Assembly: GCF_000208745.1 (NCBI RefSeq)
Contig: NC_030852.1
Coordinates: forward strand, 30,644,969-30,708,968
DNA from: Theobroma cacao
Taxonomy: Eukaryota > Streptophyta > Magnoliopsida > Malvales > Malvaceae
Direction of reading: 5' to 3'
Length of the DNA: 64,000 nt
Numbering within the stretch: position 1 is the stretch's first letter; each line of letters opens with the position of its first letter. Shown here one piece after another: positions 13,336 through 28,900 of the stretch. The notes under the pieces were generated by a model, which saw only the letters and a program-made list of their open reading frames with translations, did not search any database and was not told the DNA's origin. The position numbers and the translations under genes were made by a program.

Positions 13336-16300
13336 ATCGATCTACTGCAATTATCTCATGACAGCTAATATACAAAAAGATGAAACAAAGATTAGAATCG
13401 AAACATACCACAAAGTGATAAACAAAAATATCAGCTCACATTTCTCTTATAGGATGTCATCGTAGCTTTCCTTTACAGAAAAGAAGGAAAGATACCACAA
13501 GTTGCAGGAAGGGGAAATTTGTCCAAACAATTAAAAAAATAGTTTCATTCTATATTCAATTACTTTTAGAAAAGAGTAAACAAGAGGCCAGTCAGACAGA
13601 AAGGGTGGACGTAATTTGTCCAAAGAAGTCAGGAAACAAGTGGATCATCCATAAGTGAACATATAATGGACTTCACGCAGGTAATTGTAAAGATTCATAA
13701 ACTAGACTAAATATAACAAAAATTAAACAAAGACTCTAAAGCCGTCCAGTTGACAAGAATAAGGTGACTAAACAGAACAAACAGAGGAAAGACAGAGAAG
13801 AGCATAAGAATTGAAGCGCCTTTAAGGGAATCCAGGCACCAATATTATGATTTTTACCGTATATTAAAGAACCTGAAAAGGAAAGGCACTAAAAAACAAG
13901 CATCTCAACGTCCATGAAAATGATTTACCAAAATAAGTCTAATAACCCAAGTGCCTAACAGAACACAGCATCAGATCCACTAAAAAGAAAAAAAAGAAAG
14001 GGAAATCATGGAGCACAGAAGTCCTTTTAGAAACTTGCAAACTTCTTACAATAAATGAACTTTGCAGAACCTTTTCTCAAGGGTTATCGTTTTCATCATT
14101 CACAACATATTAAAAAGAAAGAAAACCCTGCCCTTGGGAGATATTCAGCATTAAACATACATGGCAGCAGTGAAAAAAGCTCACCTTGTTCTTTTTGTTT
14201 TGGGAAAAGACGAAATTTTGGTACCCAAAAAAGAAACAGGAAAATACCTGAAGAAGGTGATCTGGTTCTGTTGAGACTTTCAGACACTCCAAATATGACG
14301 GTATCTGTAAAAAGTGTAGCCGGAACTTATAAATAAATAGATAGAAAAAAAAAAAGGAAAAAGCTAATAAAGTAAGAAAAGAAGGACCAATTAAGTAGCT
14401 AAGAAAAAGCAGGTAGACATTGGTGCAGAAAAAAGGTTAAAATAATGGAATACCATGAAAGAGGAAAGTATAAGATCCCCGCCATTACAGGAGTTGGGGA
14501 CTGTTGTTATTTTTTGATAAAAGAAAAATGATGCTACCAAGAAAATAAGTAGTGGACTGGATAACATGTGTTTACGTAGTATCCTTGAGGGTTTTTATCT
14601 CTTTTTGAAATTTTTTCGGGGAATAACCAAAAATGGACTGAAGTGAAGGACAGAAGGAGAGATGAGAGATCTAAGAAAGCGTGGGATTTGGTCTAAGAAA
14701 AGACAAAAGGCAAGTGGAAGAAGTTGAGCATTCAAAGGAGAGTGACCAGCCTCATTTGTCTCTCATCCATCTCCATTTTCCTTGCATCTTCATTTCCATT
14801 CATTTATTCCCTGCTTTTTAGGTTCCAACTTCAAAAACTTTAACATAAAAGAAAACCCTTTTCGTTTTAAAATATTATATATCCATCTGGAAACGTGGGG
14901 TGGGGAATTGGCTCCAACTTTTCAACAAGCAAAGACCCACCATACACAATCGTAATCAAGGACGGCGCTTTTCTTCTGGACTTTTTTGGCAAACAAAGAA
15001 AAACAGAAGCAAAGAATCAATGAAAGGGAAACATCAACCAGAACAAGTTGAGGCGATAAGTACTGATCGTCTACGTAAAGTTCAGTCGCCCATATATTTC
15101 AGACTAAAAGCTCGGGTATGGACTCTATGATGTCCAATCAACTTGGTATTTAGGTAAAGATTAAAGATTTAGCAAGTAAAGATGAATTGTTGTGTAGCCA
15201 GATCAAAATTGCAGTGTATAAAAGTAGAAGTGACAAAGGAGTCACGTTGATGATTCGATAAACCCAAAACGACCGAATCCATAGCTCAGCTATGATCCTT
15301 TTTATCTTTTTAAGCTGTGATAATGATGTCGCGAGTTTGGCCTCTCGGGCTTGGAATTAATAGTGTCAGGGCTGCAACACTTTACATGCAACGACGACTT
15401 TGTAGAATCTAATACTGACTAATACTGATACGACATCATTCCTTGCCAAAAATAATAAAATAAAAATTGAAAAGAAAAGACCTAGCTAAAGTGGAAAAGA
15501 ACCAAGGAAGTTGGTGGACAGTGGCCACGTTGCACTCCGACTTTTTAGTCAAAAGTGCTTTCCGGCTTGTCGTGTTTTGCGTCGTAGATAATACTAAATA
15601 ATTTGTCTTTGTCAAAAGGCTGAAGGTGTTTGCCATTCAGCAAAACGGCATTGGTGCTTTAATTTTACAATTTTCGTGATTTTGTCTCTCAAAGCACACT
15701 CCCACGCGGGGGAAGCAGGACGCATCCTATGACTTGCCTTGTCTTGACGCCCCCACTTCACCTCTGGAAAGAAGAAAAAATTCTCACCTGAACTGCCTAA
15801 TCAATTCAACCTCCTCAGCCAAAAAGGTGCAACTGCAACTTATTGTCCCTTTCGCCCTTGTCAACCAAACCATATATATATATATATTGAAAAGTATATG
15901 GTTTAATTGAGTTTCTCATTGCTTATTAGCATTAGTAAACAAATTACATTCAATATTCATTCAATTCACCGAAATTGACGTATTTACAATTCCAAAAACA
16001 TGTCTTCCAAAAAAGTTTTTAAGAAAAAAATGAAACTTCTACCTTAAAAATTTCAAATTCTGACAGACAAGATTTATGAGACAAGGAAAATTATGTGACC
16101 TGATAAAATAAAACCCATAATTCAACATACCTTTGAAGGAAAGAAAAAAAAGGAAAAATAACAATACCTAGATTTTTTTTTCTTGCTCAATGGAAAATTA
16201 TCTTTAACATATATTCCTAGGCCTCATTTAGGTTGGCGATTGCTGGCAACAAGTTGCATGTGTAGCATGCAATATAAGATTTGCTTCAGAGTAGCAGACC

Positions 16301-16947
16301 AAGGTTTGTATTTTCCTTAAATCGCCGACAAAATTTATTAATCATCGAGGCTCACAATTCACATACATGCACACTGACAGTACTTCACCACTTTTCAATT
16401 CAGGGTCTTAGACTTAGGGTGATGGATGCATACGAAATAAATTACATGTAGAAAGCCTGGTCAGGGGTCCTTCGATGACTACAGTCTACTCATTTATGTT
16501 ACAACAAAAAATGGAAGCAGAGAACAGTAATTCCTATACAATAGCATATAAATCATTGCATCCGAGTCCAAACCACATGCTGCAGGCGGCTGCGAGTACA
16601 AGCAAACGCATCATAATTTACACACATTGGGACCCCATTTCATGTAACCCACATTGAATTTCTACTAGGGACTAGCGTGTACAACGGGAAATTCCTGCAC
16701 TTTAATCTCCTCACCAACGAGGGGCCTTCATGCATGCCCAATGGTTCAGTTACTCCCCCAATCTCTCTCTGGTCAATCAGTGGACTTTAGGGTGTTTCCA
16801 GATTCCAATGAAATGGCTTTTTAGGGGCAGATGGCCATTCGATGAGTCAAAAAGTTAATTCCTGAGGAACTTGAACCATAATTACCCGATATAACAACAC
16901 AATCATAATCAGCCGAAGCAAAATGAAGATGGCTGCTTATGATACCA
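13336..16947. other. intergenic region, PMT promoter and leader side
   Basis: The part next to 13345 is probably leader intron of the methyltransferase, because an acceptor precedes its ATG; the upstream leader exon was not fixed, though 14300-14700 is possible. The rest is AT-rich and holds only short frames without domain signatures (for example 14900-15130 and 15436-15636). The right end is the 3' flank of the HEATR6-like gene. Confidence 0.5.
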
Positions 16948-19900
16948 TCAGGATATGCTACTGACCAGCTTCTTGAATTTCTGAGAAATTGTGTGCTGGT
17001 TCTTGCTGTCATAAACTTCAATTAATGCTTGTAGAGCTTTGGATATCATCGCTTTCTTTTGGTTGCCAATAGAATCATTTTCAATCTCAGGCTGAGCACC
17101 TGTCTTCCTCAGTAAGGAGCATAGCATCTTAAACCAGTCCTCCAAAAAAAATGCTTTCTGTCACAAAAGATGAGGATAAGCCAGATTAGAATAAAGTGCT
17201 AGTATTTGATTTTGAAGAAGCAATGTTCTTAGCAGTTAAATGCAAAAATTGTACAAACATTGGCCATCCATTATAGTGGGCCCTACATGCAACCCACGGG
17301 ACCACATATCAAAAAATGACAAGGACTCCTTTATTGCAAGCTTCCAGTTATGTGGGATATGGTCCACTAAAAAAGGAACATATATAATAAATTCAAAGCA
17401 GAGGTGGCATCTGGGCGCATCAGGTCATTTCAAGTTACATTATATTCAGATCATTGACTTTAGCATCAATTTCGGTTTGGACAGCTTGGCTGGTCTCCCA
17501 GGTTCCCGTTAAAATTTTACTTTGCAAGCAGATAGCAATTGAGTTCTGGTCAAGGTTGGATTCATGCTTAAGTTCGGGTTATTGACCTTTTTCAGTAATT
17601 CAGGTGGATTTGTCCAGTTAGCTTATGCCACCTCTACTTTATAGCAAGTTAGATAAACGACAAGAAGATACACAAGGACCATCATTTATCAGAATGTTAT
17701 TACATTTGCAAACACTTAAACATGATGACATGGCACGGACAATATATTGTGCACATTAATTAGCTAACAATTGCACTTTTTCAGCAAGGATCAGAAACAT
17801 CAATGAGCAGTTCTAAAAAAAGAAGAATATAAAATGGAAAACAATTCCATAAAAGCAATCACTAAAGAAGCTGGGTATAATGTTCATCTAATGTCAACAC
17901 TCAGGCTACAATGGTAACAAATTTACAGAATCTCCAAACAAACCTAAAATCATACAAATGCTAGCCTGTAAAATTGTTTATAAACACATTTCTCTAACAG
18001 CAATTCTACACTTGTCCGACAAAACCTCTAAGTTCCTAAAATATTCATGTTTTTAAGAGTGGCAAGCTCAAGCAAAATGCTGAAGTAACTATTGGCCAAA
18101 TTTATTAAGAAAACCTCTGCTCCTAATGCTTAAAAGTTAATATCCAACAGAAACTTTGTTAGGCCAAAGCCTCAAGTTACGAAGGTCTGTGTGATTGTTT
18201 TAAATCTTGAAAAATTTTCACTCCATGCAAAGTGCTAGAGCGCTAAAGCTCAATCCAGATCACTCCTTCAAAAACCAACCTTGATGAGACCAAGCATTTC
18301 AAAGTGTCGCCTTTTTCCATTTTGAAAGTGAGAAATCATCAATAGTAACAATGAAAACTACATGACAGACATGACTGCATACAAAGGTTCATTGAATTCA
18401 TTCATAGCATTCGTGAACATCAAATAAGGTTGGTTAATGCTTACTTTGACAAGAAAATCTTTCAGAGGTTGGTGATCAGTTGCTGAAGCAAGGCTAAGAA
18501 CATGCAACATGGTTGAAGTTAACTGCAAGAGGAAAAGAAAATCCAATTCATGATTAGACATGGTTGTCTTATTCAACTTGGAACACAACAAAAGCCTTTT
18601 TCTGAATATAATTAGTTTAAATGATGTAATTTATTCTAAATTTGTCATGAAACTTCAGATTCACAGGAATCCATATGGCTATGCAAATTTCTTCTCATAA
18701 TTTCACTTGATGTAATACCATATCATCCACTGACCTGGATTAGATAATAAGCATTTGTTTAACAAGTGCGGAAAATGAAATATTCTCTAAGCTGTGTTCT
18801 ATCATTTCAAAAGACTTTCTCATATGCACAAAATAACCTGCTTCTCAAGCGCAACCCTATATTTGAAACTTGAAGGCACTGAAATTTGGTCTGAACATAG
18901 ATTCTCCACTACATGCTCCAGACCTTGGATGATGTCTGGGAAAGATTTCCCATAATCTGCATCAAACAAAATGGAAACAAAGTGAGCAATGTCACAAATC
19001 CAGCTTTAAACTTTCAAAGAATATGAACTATTCTGACAAAAGGTCCCAGTCAACAAGTCTAAGATTAGGCGTAAATAATGATTGAAGGACCCATCATTGA
19101 TTTCAAGGCAAAACAAAACCACAATTACATCATAACCATGATAAACAGTGAATAGTCCTACTACTCACCAAGTGCTGATGCTGGCACAGCCAATGCAGCA
19201 GCAGCTTGTATCCTGATCTTGAAGTTCGAAGAATCGCGTAGTAGTAATAGTAGAATACCAAAAACTGATGGAGCCCTGGCAAAAATGTGTACATGCATAG
19301 TTACAAATATATCTCAATTAAGTATCACAAATTGTAAAAGGAAAACAAGTTGCTGATATAAACAAAACATGTGAAGTGATCTAGGAACTAATTAACTCAA
19401 ATAGTTTGCAAGACCTTCAAATTTTTAGCTGAAAATATATTAACAGCAAAGTGTTTTTACTGATGAAACCAAAAGAGAAAATGAAATATTTCTTACAGGG
19501 TTTGCAGACAGTAATTATATATTTATATGTGTAGAGGCAACAAAGAGTGAGGATTCTATGATTATCACTTATGACTGGATATATTCATGATAGGCACCAA
19601 GGAATCCTTGTACAGGTCTAAGTGTCAATTTTGTTTTTTGGTTGCCCACTTCTTTTAAGCATCCATTATCATGCACAAGAAGTAAACATTCACAAACACT
19701 CAAGTTAGGCCGGAAAACATAACTTAGCACATAAACTCAAGCTAGCATGATTGTACAAATTACAAAGCTCAAAAACACAAACATACAAATTTAAACCAAA
19801 AAATTTAGATCCATTTCTTTTCCATTTAATTAAAATTAATAGGCTAGATTAAAAACAAAGTAAATGAAATCCTTTTCTTTTCCTATTTTAAGGGAAAAAA

Positions 19901-22900
19901 AATTATAAGACAAGATATTTTATTTCTTCAGAAGAGGGATTGAGGGGTTTACTTGTAGTTGTTTAGAAATGGAAAAAAAATAGTTTAATAGTGAACATTT
20001 TGCCTCAGGTAGAAAGCATAGCAAATAGCAGGTTTCTATTTCCATTTACAAAATAAAACCATAGATAATTATTGGGGAGCCAAGCTACTTTCTATCCTTG
20101 ATCATCATTCAAAACACAGGGTTACTAGCTGCAAAACAAAGAAAACAATTCTGCAACTTCCTCCTCTGATCAAACTGGAATGTGGAGGTTTTTACATGTA
20201 GGTTTGCCTAATCCCATGACAATGAACACTGAGGCCAGAATACGTTTGGACTTTCCTTACACATGCCCAAGCTATGTAAGATAAAATTGCTCATTCATAA
20301 TTTATCCAACCATTTTGTTTTGACCAACTTATGATTATTGTTAACAACAGTATAGATCAAACTGTCTAGCAAAGAATAGGCAAACGTATAGGGGCAGTAT
20401 TTGCAAGAATGTAAGCATGAAGAATTTAGCATCATTATACCAATCCATATCTTGCAGTTGTATTGTCTTATTCAAAAACAGGTTGCTCAGCGCGTGACAG
20501 ACATTCCATTGAACCTGGTCGATGTAACGTCAGAGTCAAGTACAGAGCATAGTTAAACTAACATTCAAAAATGATTATACGCTCACACCAAGTTGAACTC
20601 AATGTTGTCCAGAAAACTACAATGCAAAGTAATACCTTAACATTTCCAGTTGTAACACAAGAAATAAATGCTTGCACCATACTCTCCAGCCGATGCAAAT
20701 CCTTCAATGATGCTGGGTCATCTCCATCTACAGCTTTTGGATCACTTCTTGCTGACAACATAATAACATTGTTGCAAGTAGAAGAAAATCCTGTATTCAC
20801 CACAGGCTTATTGTGCACACATGATGAACTTGAATATCTGACAAATCTTGCAAGATTTCCCAGAGCCCTCACTGCATTTGATTTGATCTAATAGAAAGAA
20901 AAAGAAAGATAAAAGCTGATAAAGTGGCTAATTACAATCTCTTCAAGAATACAAGAACTTCATAAACTATCACTTTGCTGAGTATTATCTAGTAATTACC
21001 AAAACCAAGTAACACCTAACTTCTGAGAAAACAGGATGCCGAAATTAATTAGCGAAAATATATGAAACCTAGAGCAGCAAGGTCAGCAGTCTGCCATCAT
21101 GGAAAATGCTGAACACTTGATATAAACCATGATATATAATAAACATATATTTATACAGTTAAATAGATAGTTCAATGAAACAGATATTCTAGGACACTAT
21201 CTAGACAACCTTGACAATAGCATTTCAATTGTTCTTGGGCTAATATAAAGAAATCCAAATAAAATGATTCATAATTAACCGACCCTACAAGTTTAAGAAT
21301 CAAGTTTATTGAGAATAATTTTCACTAACAACAAATCAATATTTACATAAATGGCATCAAGATGAAATTAAGAGATGATGTAAAAGCAACAGAAGATGAG
21401 ATCCAAAACTAATATATATACATACATACACATATACACACCCACACCCTATATATTTTCCAATTTGGTAAAAGGAGGGACACCCTGCCCTTCCCTTATT
21501 CTCCACCCATCTTCTCCCTTATCTTTCTCTGTGACTGAGTACATTACCCAATTGAACTTCTGGCAGATATAAAGCTAGAGCAAGAAAACTCATGAAAGCA
21601 TAGATATATTCCAAGAACCGAAATACCTCTATTCTAAAAACTGAAATAACTCACAAACATACAAGATTTCTGGAACAGACACAAGAAGTTGTCAACAACA
21701 GCTCAAGCATACACAGCAAAGAAGGCAAAAAGTGTACATCAAATTCCTATCTCATAACACCTCCAAGTTATCTTTCACACCAATCTCCCACAAATTATAA
21801 AAGGTTATAAAATGCCTACAAACATATATACCTTGTCCCCATCCTTCGTTAGATGCAAAGCACACTCAGTTAACAACTCCACTAATTGGGAGTTTGTGTC
21901 TGAATCTGTAACAGTGTCCAGAAAAGGATAATTAGATACTTGCAACAACCATAGTTATCATTATCGTATGATACGCGATACGTATAGTGCAATGCGATAC
22001 TAGTAAAAAACAATACATATCTATAACTGTATCGCATTTGATCAAGTATCGAAAGTGCATCATACGATACGCGATACATATCTTACGATATGGGCATATC
22101 GTACAATATAGTTGATACACTTTTTATAAACTTAATAATTTTTATTATTTTTTTCAAGTTGAAACATGAAATTATATTTTATGAGTTTCAATCTTTAGAT
22201 TTTAAACAAAAAAATACTAAAAAAATTGAATTCCCTTTTAATTTCAACATAATAAATGTTTTTTAATTTTTAATTAATGAATTAATATGAAAAAATATAT
22301 ATTTTATTAAAAATCTATATTATTAAAGAATATGTTGAAAGTTTAAATTAAAAAAATAATCATCTTTCCAATTATTGCCCTATAATCTTCAATTATGTTA
22401 AAAAATATAATATTTTTCAATTTTTTTCTTTATTTTATATGTATACATGTTATTTATAATTAATTTTAAAATTTTTTACCATATCTTACAATACGATACG
22501 ATACTCGATACAAAATAAAAAGATTTCACTACACGCTATGTATCTTGATTTAACAACTATGGCAACAACATTAGCATCAAATATAGCAAATTCAAAAATA
22601 ATTCTATCAAGCCAGAAAGCCACCTATAGACTGTTTTAAAGGAAAATCATTACCAAAGTGACGGAAACAATCACATATGTTCGCCAAAGCCCAAGAGGCT
22701 GGTATTCGCACCTGCAAAAGCATTCATAAGTGATATTTACATTTGAATAAAAAATTATATAAATGCCCCCTTAAGATCTAACTCAAGAACAGTATGAAAA
22801 TATACCGAGACCACTGGATCACGAGTGTTACTCTCAACAGCATGGATAAACTTGCCAAGGATCTCTGCACTAAATAGTTTAGGCTCTTCATAAACTTTTC

Positions 22901-25900
22901 ATTCATGATTTTTACACATATTCAACCAATTAAAAGATCATAAAAGATCGTTTAGCAACATCATAGAATCACCTCTCAGAAATCTTCTGGAAACATGAGA
23001 CAACACCAATTGCTCGACAAGCAGCCGACCTGACTGAAGGAACCTCATCATGCATAGCAGCACTGATCTACAATGTTTTTGTTTTCCCAAACATAAAACA
23101 AGGAGAATTTGGAGTAAACATTATGTAAGTTCACCACAAAAAGGAAAAGGAAAAAAAGTTCAGGCTTGAATTAATGATATATCAGGACTTACTAAAGAAG
23201 AAACAACAAATTCCTGATTCCCCTTTGGAAGAGTGAAGAATACAGAGGAAGTGATTCCAGCAAAACAGGTTACTGATGCGGTTCGAACCTTCCAGAGGAA
23301 AGCAGCAGTTCAGTGTAATATACAGTTATAATAGAACACTTAGAATCTTGTAATAAGATTACTTACCACCTTCAATAAAATTGAAAGAGATAATAATCAC
23401 AATGTAAAAAGTGAAACCCCCAGTTTCCTCTAACTCTTTGGTATTCTTCATAAAAAAATGAAAATTAATTTTGAGTCCAAAAATGATTCCAATTTGGATG
23501 GTTTTTACCAGATAGGGAATTCAAAAAATGACAGACAATAACAAGCTTACCCCTACAGAGTTTACAATCACGTACTTTAACCCTAAAAAGTGTAGCTTTC
23601 ACAAACAAGTTTCTGGTGCTTAAGCAGTTAAACTTCATTACTTCACCAATTAAAAGGTTGCTTTTACACATAGCACCATTGGCCATCCACACTAAATCAA
23701 CCAGATAATCCTTAAGCTTCTCCTAGAGTTGCCGGAAAGTTCAGAATTTTCATAGTCAGATGCAATTCCATCCAACATTATGGTGTTTTAGCTTTTATTT
23801 ATTTAGCTACTCTGAATTAGGAGGATCCTTTACTCATTGACATAATTGGACTACCAGAAGTAAAGATTCATAGGAGAATTGCTGCATCCACCTCTAGTTT
23901 CATATAGAAGAACAAAAACAAAATAATGATGATTATGATGATAATAGGAATCGAAAAAAAAAAAATCAAGGGAAGTCAATAAACTTAGCTTTGAATAAGC
24001 CTTAGTCTGCAGGCACGTCAGTAGTTAGGAAACTAATAAAAAGGGTTAAAAAATAACTAACCATTGCAGAAGCATGCCATAGAATGAGAGGCATGTGATT
24101 CTCAATTGTCTCAGCCCACTGCTCAATTCCTGATGGATTAGTATCTTCCACACTCTGAGGTGCATATGATGGAGCTGATGATATTTTCTTAATCCTTATG
24201 CAATCAGAAGTAAATGGGGTATCCAAAAATTTTTCATCTGAAAGATCCTCAGTTCCTTTGAATCCTGATATTGCACGAAGGCATTCATCCAAAACCTGAA
24301 GAATGAAGTAACATCAAAAGTTATGAATCAAGTGTCAAGTCTAACAAGGAGAAAGAACTAAATCAGAAATGAAAACTTGCACACACAACTACCACATGGA
24401 GAAGGGCATCTTGCCCTATTAGGTACAAAGCTCATGACATAGTATCAAAAACTGAAACTCCCTAATATCTAATATATCTAATATCTCTGACAAGAAGAAT
24501 CTGCCAGCCTTCCACAGGTTTGGTGCACAGGATGTGTTTCTGGAGTTTTCAGACCATTGAAATCCTAATGAACCACAACAAAAATGATACTAATGCCTTT
24601 GAAGGGTATATTCAAAGGGATCTAATCTGAACTGTCACTTGATCACAACAATTATGTTCACAAACATACAATAAGTCATAAATTAAAAATTAAACAAAAA
24701 AAAGAAATGATATGACAATGGATATCTTACCTTTATAGCAGAGGTAACAATTTTTTCCCCAACAAACAAAACAGTATTTCCAGCTTGTTCCTTCCAGGTC
24801 TTTGTTGGAATTTCTGCAGAAGCTTCTCTCAGAAATTTGTGAACAATGGCAGAAATTTGTCCCCAACATGCTAGCATTAAGTCTGGGTAATTGTGTGACA
24901 AAGCTCTAAGGGCCTGGAACACGTCATGCATATATCACTACGTGTAGGACAGGTATTCTCAATTTAAAGCACTGAAGAAGTATTCTCAAAATCTCAATTG
25001 AATACACTCAATTCTCAAGTTTAAATATCAAAAGGTCAAAAATCGAAACCTAATGCCAAGTTTAACATAACCTATATATATATAGCCTAGGAAAATAAAG
25101 CCCACTTAAATACCAAGCAAGCCAAAAAAAGAAAAAAAACACAAACAAGCAAGCCCACAGAATAAATTAAATCCTGTTAACTAAATTTATGCCTAGAAGA
25201 GACATTCTTCCAAAACTTGCAATAATAACCTCCATCATATGCTTCTCCAAACACAGCATTGCACAATCATAAGAGCAAAAAGTATCTATTGGATGTACCA
25301 AACAAATATATATATATTCTGGAAGATCCCCTTTTTAATCTTGAACTGTCTGTTTTTGTCCAATATGAACAAAAGCTCCCAAAGACATGCATGCATGAGC
25401 ACACACAAACATGCTCACTTAACATAGAAACAAACAAGCATTATCTTCACAATCAACTTCATACAAGGTTCATCAATTCTATTGCACTGATACTACATTT
25501 ATCATTTATCAATCCTGTGGCTCATTACACTTACACATGATCTCATGGCCACTTTAGCTTCCAGTATTTCATCTATATTTGCTTTAACAAGCAGATAATT
25601 CAAGCTTAGGCAGCTTAGCTTGAAACAGCATATATCATACATTCTATGAATATGAGATACCAAATTGTCATGATGTCACCGAAGAACAAGGAAGTACTAA
25701 CTGGAGAAAAAATGGAAAATGTGCTAACAAGGCTCAGTGATACAAAATGATTGCATGCTCAACCACAGGAGCTTTCGAAAGCCACCACAACTCAACATAA
25801 TTAATCAACACACTAAATGCTCATAGCTTTACTTGAAATTACCTGAAGTGCTTCAAAGCATATTGTTGGGTTGCTTAGCCGCTCAGAATGTTGAAGTAAT

Positions 25901-28900
25901 GTAAAAAGAACACCTGACTTCTTCTCAGCCTCCACAGAACCTGGAATATCGCTTCAAATGGTTTTCCAAGGTCAAATTAGCAAATATTTTGTAGCAGAGA
26001 GACAAAAAACACTTGTTTCTCTAAACAAGATTTTGATTATATGATACATGCATACAACTCTAAACTTAGGACAGAAAATTGGCAATGCAAAACTGGACAT
26101 GGAACCCATACACCCCGAATAATTTATTCACATCAAAGAAACTCTCAACAGTAAATAAAAGAACTCAAGTGTTTATTATCCTTGTTCACCAAATAAAAAC
26201 CAAAATAGTTACTACATATTAATGAGACATGTTCTCATTCAGGTCTCGACGCAATGTAATAACATAAAAAACTCCAATCACAAATGAGATAGTGCATCAA
26301 TTTGTCCTCAAGGAAACATTTTCACGAACCACGTATGAAATGTTCGGCAGGGTTTTGCTTCCCAAAATTGGGGAGAAGCAGGGCATGACCAGCTTTTATC
26401 CTCAAACCTCTCTCATATGGTGTCCAAACACTTAGGAGTGACATATATGTATGGAAGTTTCAACATTTGAATTAGTGAAAACCTTATTATAAGACACAAG
26501 AGTATGAATGCATGCACAAGTTGGATAAATAAGGAAAGCAACAAAAGTCAAAAGCATAATTTTTTTATGAAAGATATAGTGACGATATAAAAAATTTGAA
26601 GAAAGAAAAAAGTTAAGCACTAAGAACAGAAGTGAAGAGTAGAGTTGATCCCTATGCCTCCCTCTTAGTGACTCTTTCACTCCAGTGTTCAGTCACTCTA
26701 ATTTCTCACTCCTCACCACAGCATGAGATGATGTTATAAAAGCGTATTACCAGCTCCATGCTTTTACTTCTATTACCAAAGGTATAAGCAATCGGTATAA
26801 TGCTCTTTAGTAACCTCGTTGATATGAAATCAATCTCAACAAGAAGCATGTATGATTGGTTTCACAAGCTGAAATCCATCTCCTCCTCTTCCACCACAAC
26901 CCACCCCCCACCCCCCCTTTTCCCAAAAAAAAGAAAGAAACAGGGAAAGACAACCTGAAATGAAAAAAAAAATTTGCCAAACAGAAGTGAGCTAACCTGT
27001 TGACACTTCCTCTAAAATCATTTCTTTGACTTGGATCAAAGGTGAAACTGATAAAGCAGCTGTTAAACAACTGATAGCAGCAACCTAACAAAAGAGGTAA
27101 GATCTGATATAGTTATATGCACAACCAAAAATACCTAAATGCTACCTATCCACACCAGTGAAAGAGATGTGGGTTTGGGGAAGAGTGAAGCAAAAAATAA
27201 TAAAAAATGATTAAAAACCCCTAACCTGCAGACCGGTCTGATCACTTTTGAATGGAAAACCTGCTTCAATCCTTGCTTGCAAAGACATAATTACTTTTGG
27301 CAACAACTCTATGGGCATTCTTGAATATCTGTGGAATTATGAGCAAAATAAGCAATAAATCCAATATACATGTGCAAAGCTTTTCTCAAAAGATAAAGGA
27401 GGCAACACATGAAGTTAATGAAGGCATGAGTACCAGCGAATCAGTTCATATTCAAGCATCTAAAAGCATCCAATAAGAACCGGACTGGATTTTTGTAAAG
27501 GATAGAAACTCAGATTCTTATTCACCATTCAAAAATTTTCGCAAATCAAATTCATAATAAAGTCCAAGTAGGCCTTTGAAAATGAAATGATTGAAGTAAT
27601 TGTTTGTCCTTATCAGTTTAGGGAATCGCAAACCTGTACTAAAGTGGATTACAAATATTACGAATGAGCGCATTTATGTACATCACTTTCCATGCACACA
27701 ATGAAAGCATAACCTACCTTAGTTTCCAAGATAATTACCAGAATATCATGATATTAATAGTATACAAAATAAAATTAGAAGAAGAAATGAGAGACAGAGA
27801 GGGTGGGAGGAGGGGATAATAGAGACAAGAAAGGAAAGGAAATAAGTGGAGGAAAGATTCACTCACCAATCTCATAAGTTACAAAATTGACTTTGGAATA
27901 GTCCTATAATCCCTCTTCACTATCTTTCTTTTTGTTCTGTATAGGTTTGGTCTCTCCTTCTTTTATCTCTCGAAGTATAGATTACCTAGCTTACAAGGTT
28001 CCCCAAGGTTCTACTACTCTCAAACACCACCTATGTCTTATTTTGCCACTTAAAAAGATTCAACATATCAGTGCTCTTATAGTGATAGAAAACTCTTAAT
28101 AAATGCACATGATCAGTCTGAAAACAAGGTACCGCTTCATAAGAATATAAATGCAACAGAAAGCATTAATTGCAATACAACAAATTGTCAATTAAAAAAG
28201 GAGGGAAAAAACTAAGAATTTTAACAAACATGAGAATGCATGATAAGGAAGATTCATACGGTGTGCACGATATCAAGAGCATGAGAATCTTGAATACCAA
28301 CACCAGCAACCGACTATTAGTTTCATGCTGAATTAAGTATAGAATACCTACATCACAAAGGAGAGAGACACAGATAGTACAATAGATAATTATATTAGAT
28401 AACAGCAAGAAACACAGACTAGAAAAAACAAAAGCAAGCACAGTCTGCATAAAATTAATTATACTGCACAAAACAATCATTTCTAGTACCAGTATGAAGT
28501 TGCATTAGTATCTGGCCAAGTGAACTAGAAAGTGCCATAAAAGATTCGCATTTAGTAGATTCCTTGTATTCTGCTACCTGCAGAAAAACAGTAGCAGGCC
28601 CATCCATCATGACAGCCAGAGCTGAGGCCGATGCCATCCGTGCCTAGGTATCACAAAATTGCAGAGTAAGCAAAGAAGCATTGCTGAGGTTAAGGTAAAT
28701 GTCTGCCAAATAGATGATGTAAAGTCATATATAACCATGAAAATATCCATGCCATCATAATCCAATGATTGTCAACTAAAATTAAGAGCAAGGCCTCGAT
28801 GATAAATAATTGGCCAAGAAAAATGGATGTTAAGAAAAAAAAATTACCTACAAAAAACAAAAGTTGTACCTTTAAGTAAGGATCAAATAGCAAGGATGCC

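Noticed and set aside
26372..26385. 14-base match to the start of miR164 (GGAGAAGCAGGGCA)
   Set aside because: The match breaks after base 14, the opposite arm does not give a miR164-like hairpin (only a short GCTTCCC/GGGGAGAAGC foldback), and it lies in an intron of the HEATR6-like gene.
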